Source: Pseudocercospora fijiensis CIRAD86 (taxonomy: Eukaryota > Ascomycota > Dothideomycetes > Mycosphaerellales > Mycosphaerellaceae). Taken from it: 64,000 nucleotides of DNA. Each line of letters begins with the position of its first letter. The stretch's first letter is position 1. Below the pieces are notes generated by a model, which was given only the letters and a program-made list of their open reading frames with translations, made no database searches and was not told where the DNA came from. Position numbers and translations under genes: made by a program. The DNA lies in the NCBI RefSeq assembly GCF_000340215.1, contig NW_006921543.1, forward strand, positions 806,001-870,000, in the 5' to 3' direction. Shown here in pieces: positions 11,591-23,185 of this stretch.

Positions 11591-11884
11591 ATGTGCATCC
11601 TCACCCGAATCATTTGTCCCCACTGCAGAGCCTGCGGCGGCATCAAAACTCCTTGCCCTGGAACTTCTACCGGATCTTCCAGCTGCCCGACTTATGGAGT
11701 ACATTTTAATAACTCGGCTCTGGCCCACGGCGGAATCACGGAGAGGGGAGAGAGGTTCCTGGGTTTGATGGATGTTACCCGAGCGATCTGTGGGAGTTGT
11801 GGGAAGAGAGTGTATGTTTGGGGGATTGGGGCGGAGATGGATAGGTTGGGGATGGTGAGGAGGGTTCGGTGGAGGAGGAGATAG
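11591..11884 (+). CDS. Small Cys-rich hypothetical protein (putative zinc-binding)
   Basis: An intronless 97-residue frame starting MCILTRIICPHCRACGG. It contains CPHC, a central Cys pair (PCPG and SCPTYG) and a C-terminal CGSCGKR, i.e. two CxxC knuckles that could bind zinc. The C-terminus is basic (RRVRWRRR). Small fungal proteins with an MC-start followed by CxxC knuckles are common and mostly uncharacterised. The opposite strand is also open here (a Pro-rich frame at 11492-12022), which weakens the case. I keep the plus-strand call because of the Cys pattern only. Confidence 0.35.
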   Translation: MCILTRIICPHCRACGGIKTPCPGTSTGSSSCPTYGVHFNNSALAHGGITERGERFLGLMDVTRAICGSCGKRVYVWGIGAEMDRLGMVRRVRWRRR

Positions 11885-12681
11885 ATAGATAGATAGATGG
11901 AGGGTGGTGATTTCTGGTGCGTCGATCAGAATCCATCCGGAAGTTTTGGGGTGGGATGTTGGGTTCATTCTTACTGTATGAGAATTTGGCTTTGGATGTA
12001 TTTGAAGTGTGTTTGCTGCCAAAATCCGAGATGCAGAGTTGTTGCCAGCTCATACCTGGGAAGGACTTTCTATCTCTCTGTCGATGATGCTCTTGATCCT
12101 GTTCGATGCCATGGTAGTCGCATAATGAACTTGCCTCAAAGCTTTCTGGTGATTTGCCTGCGCCCCCAAGCTGCTAAGGAGAGTTCCAGTCAGCATTGCA
12201 CGCTAAAAGAAGAGCACTTGCCTCGCGCAGACATCAAATGCCTTGTGACGGTTGCCCCTCGATGCTGTATTTGCTCGAGCTCGTGTTCCACCCACTTTCG
12301 AACCCATGTTGGAATAGAAATGCATAACTTGCAAGTCTATGTTGCTACCCCTCTCCTAGACCAAGTCATCAACTTAGGATAGATGAGAGGCAACAGACCC
12401 ACAATGTGGGAAGAGTCGGTGGTGGATGTTGAGAAGAAGAAGAGCAACCTGGTTAGAAGATGATGTTTTTGTCTTGCGCATTCGGCATAGTCGAAGAGCC
12501 GAGCACATGCAGCCTGCATGTGCTCTCAATGTATCCGAATCCCGAAGATAGCCGTGTATATAGCATGTGAAGTAGCTAGCTGTACAGAGTCAGCCGGTTT
12601 CGACCAACACGTGTATCGAGGGCACATGCGCATGTAAGTGCTGCTTTTTGAAGTGGATTATCAGTTCCCCTCAGAACATTG
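11885..12681. other. Intergenic region up to transposon boundary
   Basis: About 800 bp of normal composition with a short GATA repeat near 11880. I see no supported gene. The TA target-site dinucleotide at 12682-12683 marks the start of the first Fot1/pogo-like element. Confidence 0.5.
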
Positions 12682-12683
12682 TA

Positions 12684-14036
12684 TCCGGGGTTCCGTTACA
12701 CACTCCTCCCCGCTATTCGCGGGGGTTCCGGCTATACGTAAAATCGCTTTTTCTTAGTAGGCTATACGTAAAACTCGACATAGTAGTAGGTTCTAGTCCT
12801 ATATAGATATCTAGGTCTATATAGTATTAAACCGCGAGTCTAGGTATTATATTAGCTAGTTTATCCGAGTATATAGTAGCTATAAGACCTTACTATCGCT
12901 ATTTCTTATATAATCCTTAGTAGGCGCGTCTACCTTATTCTAAAGCGTATATTCCTCCTATTTCTTATATTCTACTATACGGATCGTATTTAGAACTTAG
13001 TATAGGGCGTAATAAGGATAAAAATATAAAGAGGGTACTAGCCGAGCGGTTGACCGAGGCAGAGGGGGTAGAGAGGGTAGTAGATCGCGTTATTTCGAGG
13101 TACTACGAATTAGTAGCTAAATCGAAAAATAAGAAAATTAGTATTCGAGCGCTCTATAAGAGTAAGAAAGCAACTCGCCTATATTCTCGTATCTACTAGC
13201 GGTTAAGAGGCCGTAGGTCGCTATTTAGTCGTCTATTAACTAATACTAAATTAGACGAGTCTTAAGAGATAGCGCTAGCGGATTATTATTAAAAGAGGGA
13301 CGAAATAGATATATTCTTACTAGTGCCGCTAATTACCGTTATAGCGATAGATATACTAGTAAGCCTACTACTAGATAGTAGAAGGTATATCGAAGGATAT
13401 AATACCGCTATTTAGCGTAGACTAGGCGGACCGCTTTCTAAAGCGCTATAGACTTAGTAAGGCTAAGTCTAAACCGATTAAAATATAGCGGAAGGAAGCT
13501 TACGACCCTTCTACGATAAGGAGCTAGTTTAACCGGTTTAAGGCGATAATAAAGCGACTAGATATAAAGCCGCCGAATATATAGAGTTTTAATAAAACTA
13601 GCTTCCGGATTAGAATTAGTAGTAACGAGTATATCGTTATAATAGATACAACTTGAAAGCGGCGCGCCTAGACCGAGTATTATAGTAACCGTACGTATAT
13701 AACTATCGTCGAGACCGTAAACGCGTTTAGTAAGGTAGTAGACTATTAGTTAATTGTTAAAGGTATAATAGGCTAAGAATAGTAGGTACCGAAGGAAGGT
13801 AAGTCTATTACTACTACTACTACTACTATTACTACTTCCGAGTCCGAGTCCGCTTCCGAAGTAACGATACCTATTAACTATACTCTTGTTCTTAGGCAAG
13901 GATAACTTCTTAATTACTATTAACGAGTCTTAGTGTATAACCGACGATACTATAATATATTATATTCGCTAGTTTAAGCGAAAGACGAGGCCTAAATATC
14001 TAAATAAGTAGAGGGTGCTATTATACGATAATAAGT
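12684..14036 (+). mobile_element. Fot1/pogo-like element, copy A, 3'-truncated and RIP-mutated
   Basis: The left end is TCCGGGGTTCCG preceded by TA. It is followed by the subterminal block holding two TACGTAAAA repeats, the same as the left ends at 25548 and (mutated) 15056. The coding part is read on the plus strand through TAG stops: an HTH region (SIRALYKSKKATRLYSR around 13140), a CENP-B/Tc5-like HTH, then KPIKI and FNKTSF (the N-DETGF equivalent, around 13590). Similarity to copies B and C stops near 14036 inside the catalytic domain. Transposases of this class use a DDE_1 domain and target TA. Confidence 0.85.
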
Positions 14037-15053
14037 TATATATAAACAGTATATAAAACGCTAAGTAAATTACGAGCGGACCCTTAGATTAACCGCCGCT
14101 CGTATCTCCGACCGGCGACTTTTAGAATATCTATATTCTTAACCCTTTGCTTTTATCTTACTACTAAGGGCTATACGCTATTACTAGTATATATATACCT
14201 TTATACGTAGTAATTCTGTTATCTAGTACGTTCTTAGACTCGCCTAGGCCTAACGAAGGGTCTAGAGAGTACTTTAAACACTTATAGAGTATTTGCCTTA
14301 TCGTACCTCGCTATCGCCTACTAATAGTATATATTATATATTAAGGTGTTTCTAGTAGTATAGCTAGCCGCCTAGTAATCTAGAATCTATAGTCGAGTCG
14401 GCTTAGTAGAATAGCGAAAACTTAACGTACTAACGTTGTATAGACTTATTTAATAGGTAGAATAAAGCGTAATTAGTAGGGGTATAACCTCTACTATTTA
14501 GAATGTCTTATATACGTTATAGTATTATATTAGTATTTAGTAGGCTAGTTTCGTACGGGTTTATATTAGGCTCGTAGGCGAAGAATTAGGTAGAGTGCTC
14601 GTAATTGGTTGTCGGTAGGTTCGGAAGCTAGCCCTAATGTAGTTGCTAATCTATTACGTGCACTCGGTCGCAATATAATCCCTATTTATTACATTTACGC
14701 AACTCAATTCTTTATGCCTACGAGCCTGAATAGAGGTAAATGCTATATGTCGATCCCTTGTCGCCGTATAGATCTAATCCGCTTTAGAAAAGCGTACGGC
14801 TAACAGCCGACAGGATGTTTAGAAAGCTCGCATATATTAGTGTATTAGAAGGCAAGGTTCGGGAAGGTGTTCGCGTCTAGAGCAGGTTCTAGATATTCGA
14901 GGTGCTTGTATTAGATTTGAGCGAGAGCATGAAATCTGCTAATAGCCGGAGAAAGGTACCGTAGCAAGGTATTAAGTCTATAATGTGCTTGTTCCTACTT
15001 CCTCGCGAGGCAGCATATAGAATTATCGTAGTCAATTATCGTAATTAACGACA
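14037..15053. repeat. RIP-degraded sequence of unknown origin between copies A and B
   Basis: This block replaces the 3' part expected of copy A and has no counterpart in copies B or C. It has the same CpA-poor composition. A 64-residue frame at 14609-14803 is open by chance as far as I can tell. It could be a fragment of another element inserted into, or recombined with, copy A. Confidence 0.5.
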
Positions 15054-15055
15054 TA

Positions 15056-18000
15056 TCTAGGGTTCCGTTACACACTTTACGCCCGCTAATCGCGGGGTTT
15101 CTAGCTATACGTAAAATCGCACTTTATTAGTAGACTATACGTAAAACTCGATAAATAGTAGTTTCCGGTCCTATTCGGATGTCTAGTTATATGCAGTATA
15201 AAACCGCGAGTCCAAATATTATATATATAACCGTGTCCGAGTAGGTAGTAGTTATAGACCTCGCTACCGCTATTTCCTTATATAATCGCTTAGCAGGCGC
15301 GTCTACCTTATTCTAAAACGCGTATTCCTCGTACTCCCCCTATTTCTCTTATTCCTTCTATTCTACTATACGTATCGTATAGAAAATTCGGTATAGGGCG
15401 TAAGAAGGTCGGAAATGTAAAAAGGAGGGTGCGCGCCGAGCGGTTAACTAAGACAGAGAGGGCGGAGAGGGTAGTAGACCGCGTTATTGCGAAATACCGC
15501 GAGTTAGAGGCTATCTTATTAGTTAAAATTAGCCTTCGAGCGCTTTATAAGAGTAAGAAGGCAACTAACCTATATTTACGTATATACTAGCGGATTAGGG
15601 GTCGTAGATTACTACTAGATCGACCGGTAACTAATACTAAACTAGACTAGTCGTAGGAGCTAGCGCTAGCGGATTATTGTCGAGAAAGAGACGCAATAGG
15701 TATATTCTTGCTAGTAGCGCTAATCGTTATAGTAGCGATAGATATGCTAGCGAGTCTGCTACCAGATTATGTATTAAGAGACACAATCGCGCCGTTTAGA
15801 GTAGACTAGGCGGATAGGTTTCTTAAGCGCTATAGACTTAGCAAAGTTAAGTCTAAACCGATTAAGGTTTAGCGTAAGGAGGCTTACGACCCTTCTATAA
15901 TAAGAGGCTAGTTTAACCGGTTTAAGGCGATATTGTTACGACTAAAGGTAAAGCCGTAGAACCTATAGAATTTCGATAAGACTAGTTTCCGAGTTAGAAT
16001 TAGTAGCAACGAGTATATCGTTATAATAGACACTAAGCGCCGCGCCTAGACCGAGTGTAATAGCAACCGGACGTATATAACCGTCGTCGAGACTATTAAT
16101 GCCTATAGTATAGTAATAGACTATTAGTTGATTATTAAAGCGGTAATAGTTTAAGAGAGGTAGATTCCTTTGCAAGGTTAGTCTCGTAGATTACCTTAGG
16201 CAAGAACAACGTTACTACTAGCAACGTTACCTACTAATAATAATAGGCAAAGACAACTTCTTAATTACTGTTAACGAGTCTAGCTATATAACAGATAATA
16301 CTACTATATATTATATCCGCTAGTTTAAGCGCAAGACAAGGCCTAAGGATCTAAACGAATAGAGGGTGCTTCTATACGATAATTACGGCTCTTACTGCTT
16401 TAAGGAATTCGCGGCCTTTGCGAAGCGATATAGGATTCAATTATAGGGCCTATAACTATATACTTCGCACTTTATATAGCCTCTAGACGTTATATTATTC
16501 TAAGTATATAAGTTAAGGCATAGATAGGCGGTTTTAGAAGCTACATACTGTAGCGTTAGCGAGTTTGGTATATCTAAGTTTATAGAGGCACTAGCATCTA
16601 TTCGAGCGAAGACATTTACTAACTATAACGTACGGTCGGCATTCCGTAAGACAGGTATATTCCTAACGAATAGGGAGGTGCCTTATAAGCACATTCGAGA
16701 TTAGTATAGTGCTATAGACTAGAATTAGAACTAGCAGGTAATTAAGGGCGAATTAGTATAGGAGGAAACCTAGTATATAGAATCGCTAGCGATAGCAGAG
16801 ATTGCTTAGTAGAAACACATCGCCTCGGTCGAGTAAGGCTGTTCCGCCGAGCCTACTATTATCGATCTAGATAGCCTATTTCGCGCTAATAATCGTTACT
16901 ACCTAGAGGATCTCGAGAACATAATTGCTTAAGGTATGCCGTCGTTACCTCCTTAGCGAATCCGGACCCCTACCCCCGAATTACCGCAATAGCTTCTAAA
17001 TACTACGACTAGCCCTTATACGATTAAGGCGTCTCGTAGTACTATATAAGCTCGCAAGGACTTTCGACGCTCGCATCTAAAGCCAACCCTACTCGGTATC
17101 GACTATATATTTAACCTATTTTCCTCTTTACCTATAAAGGATATAGAGAGGGTATACGAGTTGTTAGTTAATATAGCTATTTATAAAGGCGAAGAATACA
17201 AGCGTAAATATTAGTCTATAAGCATCGTTAAACGCACAAAGAAGCGATAGAAGGAGCAGCCTAATCGGCTTATAAGAGTAGGTACTATCGAGGCCGATAA
17301 ATTGCGCTTGTAACTTACTTAATAGGATAAGGACCTAGCTAATAACGACCGCCGGAAGATGCTCTAGGAGGCAGAGAATACTTATAATAAAGCACGTACC
17401 TATCGACTTAAGTATAGTAAAGCCTTCCGAGTAGTATTTAATAACAATAGTAAGACTAAGTAGATAGACGTTAAGCTCTAGTCTATCGATAAGCCGCTAC
17501 GACGAGTCTTTAACCTACGACTTCTCGCTACCGATAACAACCTTATATTAAAGAAAACTAGCGATCCGTACGCTAACGTTATCTACTTCTATAGGCGGTA
17601 TACTAATACTACCGAGAGCGGCGATATTACTTACACTTAGTTACTAATAAGTACGTTATTACTACCGACTCGTACCTACGACTATAAAGACGATATTGCA
17701 GTATAGACCGTTAAGTCGAAGCGACGACTAAATAGCCTATTCGCGCAAGAACCTAATACTCGGTTAGACTAGCTATAATAAGACGAAGCGCTACTTAATA
17801 AAGATACTATATACACTGTAATCTAGCCTTATTTAGTACCTCCTCGCCGCCGCTACGAGTCCATATAAAGCAAGCGCTACTTCTACGAGCCTCCGAAGAA
17901 ATCTAGCCGTTATAATAGCGCTATTGCTAGTAGCAAGAACAACCTAATTAAGCTAGAAAAGGTAGACAGTATAGATAGTAGATATAATAGTAATAGGCTA

Positions 18001-18315
18001 TTTACTTAGTAAGAAGAGATAGTAGTTACATAATAGATATATAGGCCGACTAGTAAAGTGGTTGATTATATAGTAGACTCGAGGTTTACTAAGAGGCCGG
18101 ATTGAGGTCCTACGGTCGCAATTTAGTCGCTAATATACCGGAAATCTACTGTCTCTTAACCCTTATCGTACTTATATTCAGTTTCCTATTATATGTGCTC
18201 TATAACATCGCCGTTATCGACTTTTACGTATAGCTTACTAGGAAAGTGCGATTTTACGTATAGTTTAATTCCCCGAGCTAGGGCGAGGGGTGAAGTGGGC
18301 TGACGCAACCCCGGA
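15056..18315 (+). mobile_element. Fot1/pogo-like element, copy B, complete but RIP-mutated
   Basis: A 3.26-kb element flanked by TA (15054-15055 and 18316-18317). The left terminus is mutated (TCTAGGGTTCCG) and the right terminus AACCCCGGA is intact. Reading the plus strand through TAG codons gives a pogo/Fot1 transposase: N-terminal HTH (around 15470-15600), DRFLKRYRLSKVKSKPIKV (around 15820), FDKTSFRVRISSNEY (around 15970, D-E-T-G-F region) and RVLLYDNYGSYCFKEFAAF (around 16370, the second catalytic Asp). These are followed by TSHF and PLDV, the usual SH-x-x-QPLDV block. About 1.7 kb of further protein-like sequence follows (for example RVGTIEADKLRL), so the protein was much longer than classical Fot1. 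Confidence 0.88.
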
Positions 18316-19185
18316 TACTCACGTTTCGATCAGACTTCCGCCGCCGCCGCCGCTGCTCTTGTCCTTGCCCTTGCCCTTGCTCTTGGGGAATTTCTAGAAT
18401 CCAGATCCATGGAGGCACGGACACCAAGAGCAACATTGAATCCATGCCACTCCCATGGCAGAAGTGAATCTCTTTCTAGAATAATAATACCGCCCTGGTC
18501 GTTGCTGAGCAGTCGTGGTGAGAGCTCTATCGATCGCAACGACACAAACGATCGGACATGTGTCCATGATGCACGATGTTCACGGAGCAAGACAAGACAT
18601 TCATTCATTCATTCATTCATTCATATGCATAGACGTCATCCCATCCTACATTATTTAGAACATTCTACATGCAGAGACCACGCCATACCATCCCGGCTCC
18701 ACCCAAGTGGTCGAGCTTGATAGGCCATGGGCGGGGGCACCTCCACCATGCTTGACGGGGCTAGACCATCGACGGCCAGCGACGGCACTTGTGCATAGAT
18801 CCTCAGAAGTCGTCTGTGGAGGAGGGCAGTGCAGTGATAACAGCGCAGAGTCGCATGGTTCCGCGTAGAGGCCGATCGTCTCCATGTGTTCGCAGAGCAT
18901 CCACCATCTTCACTGAAACCGGGCGGCCACGGCAGTAGCACAAGAGCTGCACAGCGTTCATTTCCGGACGCTCGGGCAACGACCATACCAATAACGAACG
19001 TTACCATCCGCTCAGCTTCCTGAGCCTCATCTCTATATATCGTCTTTGCCCATCCGCAGCCGCCGCGCAACGACTGTAGCTGCGTAGTAGAGCAGGTCTG
19101 AAGCTCGACACTCGACTGTCTCATGCGAACTTCTAGCGTTACATCCTTCCTCCCTCCAGGTGCGTGTTGATGCGACATCGCAAAT
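18316..19185. promoter_or_regulatory. Upstream region of the Ndt80-like regulator
   Basis: About 870 bp between the transposon end and the ron1-like start. It contains a CCG-type triplet run near 18341-18352, a 28-nt ATTC repeat at about 18598-18625 and otherwise normal composition. It must include the promoter and 5' UTR. No individual operator can be assigned by eye. Confidence 0.5.
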
Positions 19186-20985
19186 ATGGATCTCTCAGGC
19201 TTCGATCCGTCGACCATGACCTACCTGGCCACCCAGATGCAGCACCCAAACACGGGGAGTGGCCAGGATCCGTTCCAGGAGATGCTCCTACCAACTGACT
19301 TTAGTGAGCACCACTCTGCCTATGGAGGATACGCTGGGTATGTGGCGCCTTTTCTTGGTTGAGACTTGTCGGAACATTCACTCGTGGACGAGCAGCTGTG
19401 TCATATTATTAGGTCTTGCTGACTGGGCTCCGCAAACAGTAGCGAGGAGCTCCATCTTCACGGCTTGCCAGGCCCACCGCCGCTCAAACGCTTCGCGAGT
19501 GCCTATGAGGATCCCTTCTCCGATGTGGTGAGCGCATTTGATGCTCCGCTACACCAGGACCAACACGAGCCGGAGTCGCCGTCCATCGATCGAGATAACA
19601 AGCTACTCAGCTTCTCGCCGCCAGTACTCGACTATGCCTTGCTCGACTACACATATCGAAGGACAACAATATCGCTGGCAGCGCAGCTCCATGGCATGTT
19701 CTTCTTGGCAGAATCGCCATGGGCATCTGCGGGCGATGCGAACCCACCTCCTTCAGAACTCACATGCTACAGACGCAATCTGTTCCAGATCACCGGAGAA
19801 ATTACCCTGCCGAGAACATTACGCTATATCATGACAGAGCAAGGAGAGCAGATACCAATCATTGGGCAAGAGCTAGTCATCAATGCAACAGAGTCTACAG
19901 AGGGCAATTCTGTCAAGATCATATCCGTACCGTGGAAGACTCCAGTGAGTCCAAATGTGCCGGTGCAAGAAGACAAAGTGGAGCGAGAGCCTTCGTCAAT
20001 ACCTCTGGATCTCATGAATGTTCAAGAGCTGAGCAGCGACTTTGCCAGCTTCCCATTCCAGTGGAAGCGACTGCAGTTCCGAATAGCGACTGCCAATAAT
20101 GGAAGAAGGAAAGAGCTGCAGCAGCACTTCGTAGTACGCTTGAAAGTTCTCGCAACTCTAGCTACTGGAGGAAAGATACCCATCTGCGAGGTCGCATCGG
20201 GTGCAATCATCGTTCGGGGTAGAAGCCCGCGCAATTTCCAGTCGCGCAAAGATCTTCCTTTGAACGGAGGCGGCCATGTCCGGAAAGCTTCGAACATGAC
20301 CCGTTCCGCTACTACCGTCCATGGAGGCGAAAAGCCCAAGAATGATGGGCCGACATCAGCACCGCCCGTGAAGACCGAAGGTCCAGCACCGCCAATATCT
20401 ACGTACTCTTTCAACGAGAATGAAGGTATTGCACCAAAGGAGACGTACAACAACAGCTGGGGCCAAGCAGATGCGGGAGCTCAAGACGCCTCGGCTGCTG
20501 TTGAACCACCATTGAAGAGTCCGCCTCTCCCAGGTGAGATATACCCGATATCTTCACCAGGCCGAAACAACAAGTCTACAGAGCCAAAGCTCATGGGCCC
20601 ACCTCCTGCCCCAATCAATCTGTCTCTCGTAGAAGACGATTCACCAAAGCCGGGAAGTAGTGCCACACCACCAGAACAGCGGTCAGCGAAACGGATAACA
20701 ATACCACCAAGGCCTCCGTCATTTTCGCTGAACACCATCAACAGTCCGGACGAGAGTGCAGATCTGCTATATGAATACTTTCCGCTTTCTCTAGATGACT
20801 GGATGCCGCCGGTCGATGCAGTCTACCGACCGCACGTTGTGCATCATACGAAACTGCCCACAGACCCAAGAGATCCGACTGCAAGCGCGAAATCACGAAG
20901 TCAGTCTATTTGCTCGTGGCATACTACTCACAAGGACAGGGAGAACTATGCTAACAGCTTTACAGAACATTTGCTATACGCTTGA
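19186..20985 (+). CDS. ron1: Ndt80/PhoG-domain transcription factor, RON1-type
   Basis: Exon 1 (19186-19337, starts MDLSGFDPSTM) joins exon 2 at 19440 after a 102-nt intron (GTATGT, branch GCTGAC, AACAG). A second 66-nt intron, 20900-20965 (GTCAGT, GCTAAC, TTACAG), is likely; it is in frame, so the stop at 20985 holds either way (543 or 565 residues). The DNA-binding domain shows LTCYRRNLFQITGEITLPR, IISVPWKTPVSP, FPFQWKRLQFRIATANNGRR, QQHFVVRLKVLAT and GAIIVRGRSPRNFQSRKD, the Ndt80/p53-like fold. The C-terminal half is Pro/Ser-rich and disordered, ending near YRPHVVHHT. Ascomycetes have several Ndt80 paralogues (VIB-1/XprG, NdtA/FSD-1, RON1). The FFLAESPW...LTCYRRNLFQ context and the neighbouring kinase, transporter and deaminase favour RON1, the activator of N-acetylglucosamine catabolism. 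The domain is certain; the subtype is inferred. Confidence 0.88.
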
Positions 20986-21004
20986 AGAAATTCTAGCAAG
21001 CCCC

Positions 21005-21830
21005 AGCGAAAATGGGAAGACCTCATTCCGCGACCTTTCGCACCCCAAATCTGGCCAACAGCGCATCTTTCAACATTTCGAAATTGTGCGCCAGCGATGC
21101 CGCTTTAGCAGAGATTTGCACTTCGCGGCTCCTTCGCGGAACCATTCCTGCCTCGTACGCTCTCAAAACTGCACGCAGACTTTTCGGGTGTGGGCTTTGC
21201 AGTCGAAAGCAACTCGCCCAATACGGCAGCATCTTGGAGACCGACGTTCAAGCCCTGACCTCGGTGAGGCGCCATATTATGAGCTGCACCACCCGCCAAC
21301 GTGACTCGGTCCGCGAGCGGCGATGAAGACCAATCGAATGGCTCCCACTCATGAATATGATCGATGCCAAAACATGCATCATCCGGGATAGCATTCAAAA
21401 TACTTCGCCACGGCTCGACATACTCTTCCGCTTTAAATCTGAGAAATGCGGTACGAGACGCTTGATCACTCAGATTCTCATTCCCCGGCTTCCAGAAAAA
21501 CATAAGCTGGATGAGCCAACGTTCCGGATCCTCGGGTTGTGGTACATCGACCGTCGAACCCCAAAACATCCAATTTTTTCGGATGATACGTGTTGAAAGC
21601 GATCGGATGTTGTGCATGTATCTTCCTCGCCATGTCGGCCTTGAAACGCAGCGTGAAGTTCATAACCGAAATCCCCAAATCTTTCGATTGAGCCTTCTCT
21701 TCACCTACAAGTAGTAATCTCCGTACTGTCGATCTCCCTCCGTCACAGCCGATGAAAATCGTTCCGGTAGCTTCACTTCCCATCTTCGAAAATCGCCGTT
21801 ACGCTATTATCCTCATCATCAAGCTTGTCT
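21005..21830 (-). pseudogene. FAD-dependent monooxygenase pseudogene, 5'-truncated, about three frameshifts
   Basis: Three overlapping minus-strand frames together spell the C-terminal half of an aromatic-ring-hydroxylase-like FAD monooxygenase. Frame one has GTIFIGCDGGRSTVRRLL (GxDG motif); frame two has WMFWGSTVDVP and VTLAGGAAHNMAPHRGQG (the GD motif, with Asp replaced by Gly); frame three has LRAVLRAYEAGMVPRRSR. The frames switch at a GGGAA site near 21778, at a T6 run (plus strand) near 21575 and near 21190. The N-terminal GxGxxG Rossmann half is missing; the sequence upstream (21830-22560) is low-complexity. It lies between ron1 and hxk3, convergent with ron1. A set of sequencing indels is possible, but three plus a missing half argue for real decay. 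Confidence 0.75.
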
Positions 21831-23185
21831 TATAATAATAGAGACTAATCTCTTCCCCTACTTTTTCTCACCATCACACAAACATCAGTACCAATCCTAC
21901 CCACAAATCTAACTCACTCACCTCAACCTCAACCCCCTCCCTCATCTTCCTCCTACTAACCCTCGCCGCCCCCACCTCCCATCAAACTACCTCAACGTCC
22001 GATTTCCCTCAGCTTTGAACGAAGAGTCTACAAAAGCTTCATTATTCAAACGCGCACAGAAGTGTGTGGCAGTAAGGTAAAGTTTGTATACGGAGAATTT
22101 CGGCGCCGCCCTATACTCCATTCTCGATTGATAAGGACCGCTCCGCGTTCGAGGTGGTTTAGGATAATAAGAGGGAGGTTGTTCCGGCTAGGAGGAGGAG
22201 GAGGTAGGGAGGTTATAATAGTAGTAGTTATATATCTTCTTTTTTTTTTCTCTCTCTCTCTCTACGTTTAGACAGCTGTAATGCCGTCGTCGTCGTCCTA
22301 GTCCCTAGACTAAGTTGCGATTGAATTAATGCCCGCATTTAATAAGGGGTGTTTAATAAGGCATTTCGATAACCCTAGAGGGGGGGGGTTGTATATAAGG
22401 AGCAAGCAAGCTAGTATAAAATAAAGTAGTAGGGAATGGAGTTTCGTTTCGTTTCGTTTCGTGCGAATAATAATGATGCCGTGGAAGTTTAGAGGAAGCA
22501 AAGACATACCTACTTACCTCGATAAAAGGGTAGGCTCTCAAAAAGAATTTCATTATAATCTAATGCCGGTACATACACCCACAAGCCGTTATGCCAAAAG
22601 TGAATCCCTCACGTAAGTAAAAACAACATATACGGTCACGGCAACAATACAAGTCCGTAAAAAAAACTTCAATCTCGCTTGATCACATCACAATTCCATT
22701 GTTTCCATAAGAAGCTAAAATAAAAGCCAAGAAGAGAAGCTCAGTACTACATGCGCTGCGCGCGATGCTACCGTAGGATTCCAAGAAGCCCTTCCAAATT
22801 TCCGTTTCTTGCACCACCACGGGAGTAACGGCAACGTGGTTGAATGAGCTGCATATTTTCGACGGTGGTGAAGAAATTGATGCTACATCGCATCGCTCGA
22901 TTCAATCCATGCTCCTCCCCTTTTTCAGACACATCTCTATGCTGTAGCCGCTGGTCCCAGCCTCGTTTGATGAGGCCAACTGCATGCCTTTCCAAAACCG
23001 GTCAAGTCATATCCTTCCTTCGCTGGTCGTGGCCAAGCGGGTATCATCCTTCCTTGCGCCAAACGCCATGTCGCTTAACGCTGCTTCCATTTAATGCTGA
23101 GTAGTGGTATATGGTGACTATACGTGTATGCTCTTTCCTCCAAGAGTGGTAGGTGGCCATCATGTAAAGATTGCTGTCTGCGAGC
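21831..23185. other. Low-complexity intergenic region
   Basis: About 1.35 kb with a pyrimidine tract (poly-T then CT repeats, about 22239-22262), a G9 run near 22381 and a pentanucleotide GTTTC repeat near 22441-22461. Composition from 22060 to 22560 is partly RIP-like. I see no gene; it includes the 3' flank of the kinase gene. Confidence 0.5.

Noticed and set aside
11492..12022. Pro/Thr/His-rich minus-strand frame
   Set aside because: Composition follows low-complexity C-rich DNA; no motif.
14609..14803. 64-residue frame between transposon copies
   Set aside because: Isolated inside RIP-mutated DNA, no upstream context or motif. The small frames at 15963-16175 and 60755-60958 are rejected for the same reason.
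19186..20985. Assignment of the Ndt80 factor to XprG/VIB-1
   Set aside because: Considered because a hexokinase-like gene is adjacent (XprF/XprG pairing in A. nidulans). The FFLAESPW...LTCYRRNLFQ block and nearby ngt1/nag1 fit RON1 better; not excluded without a tree.
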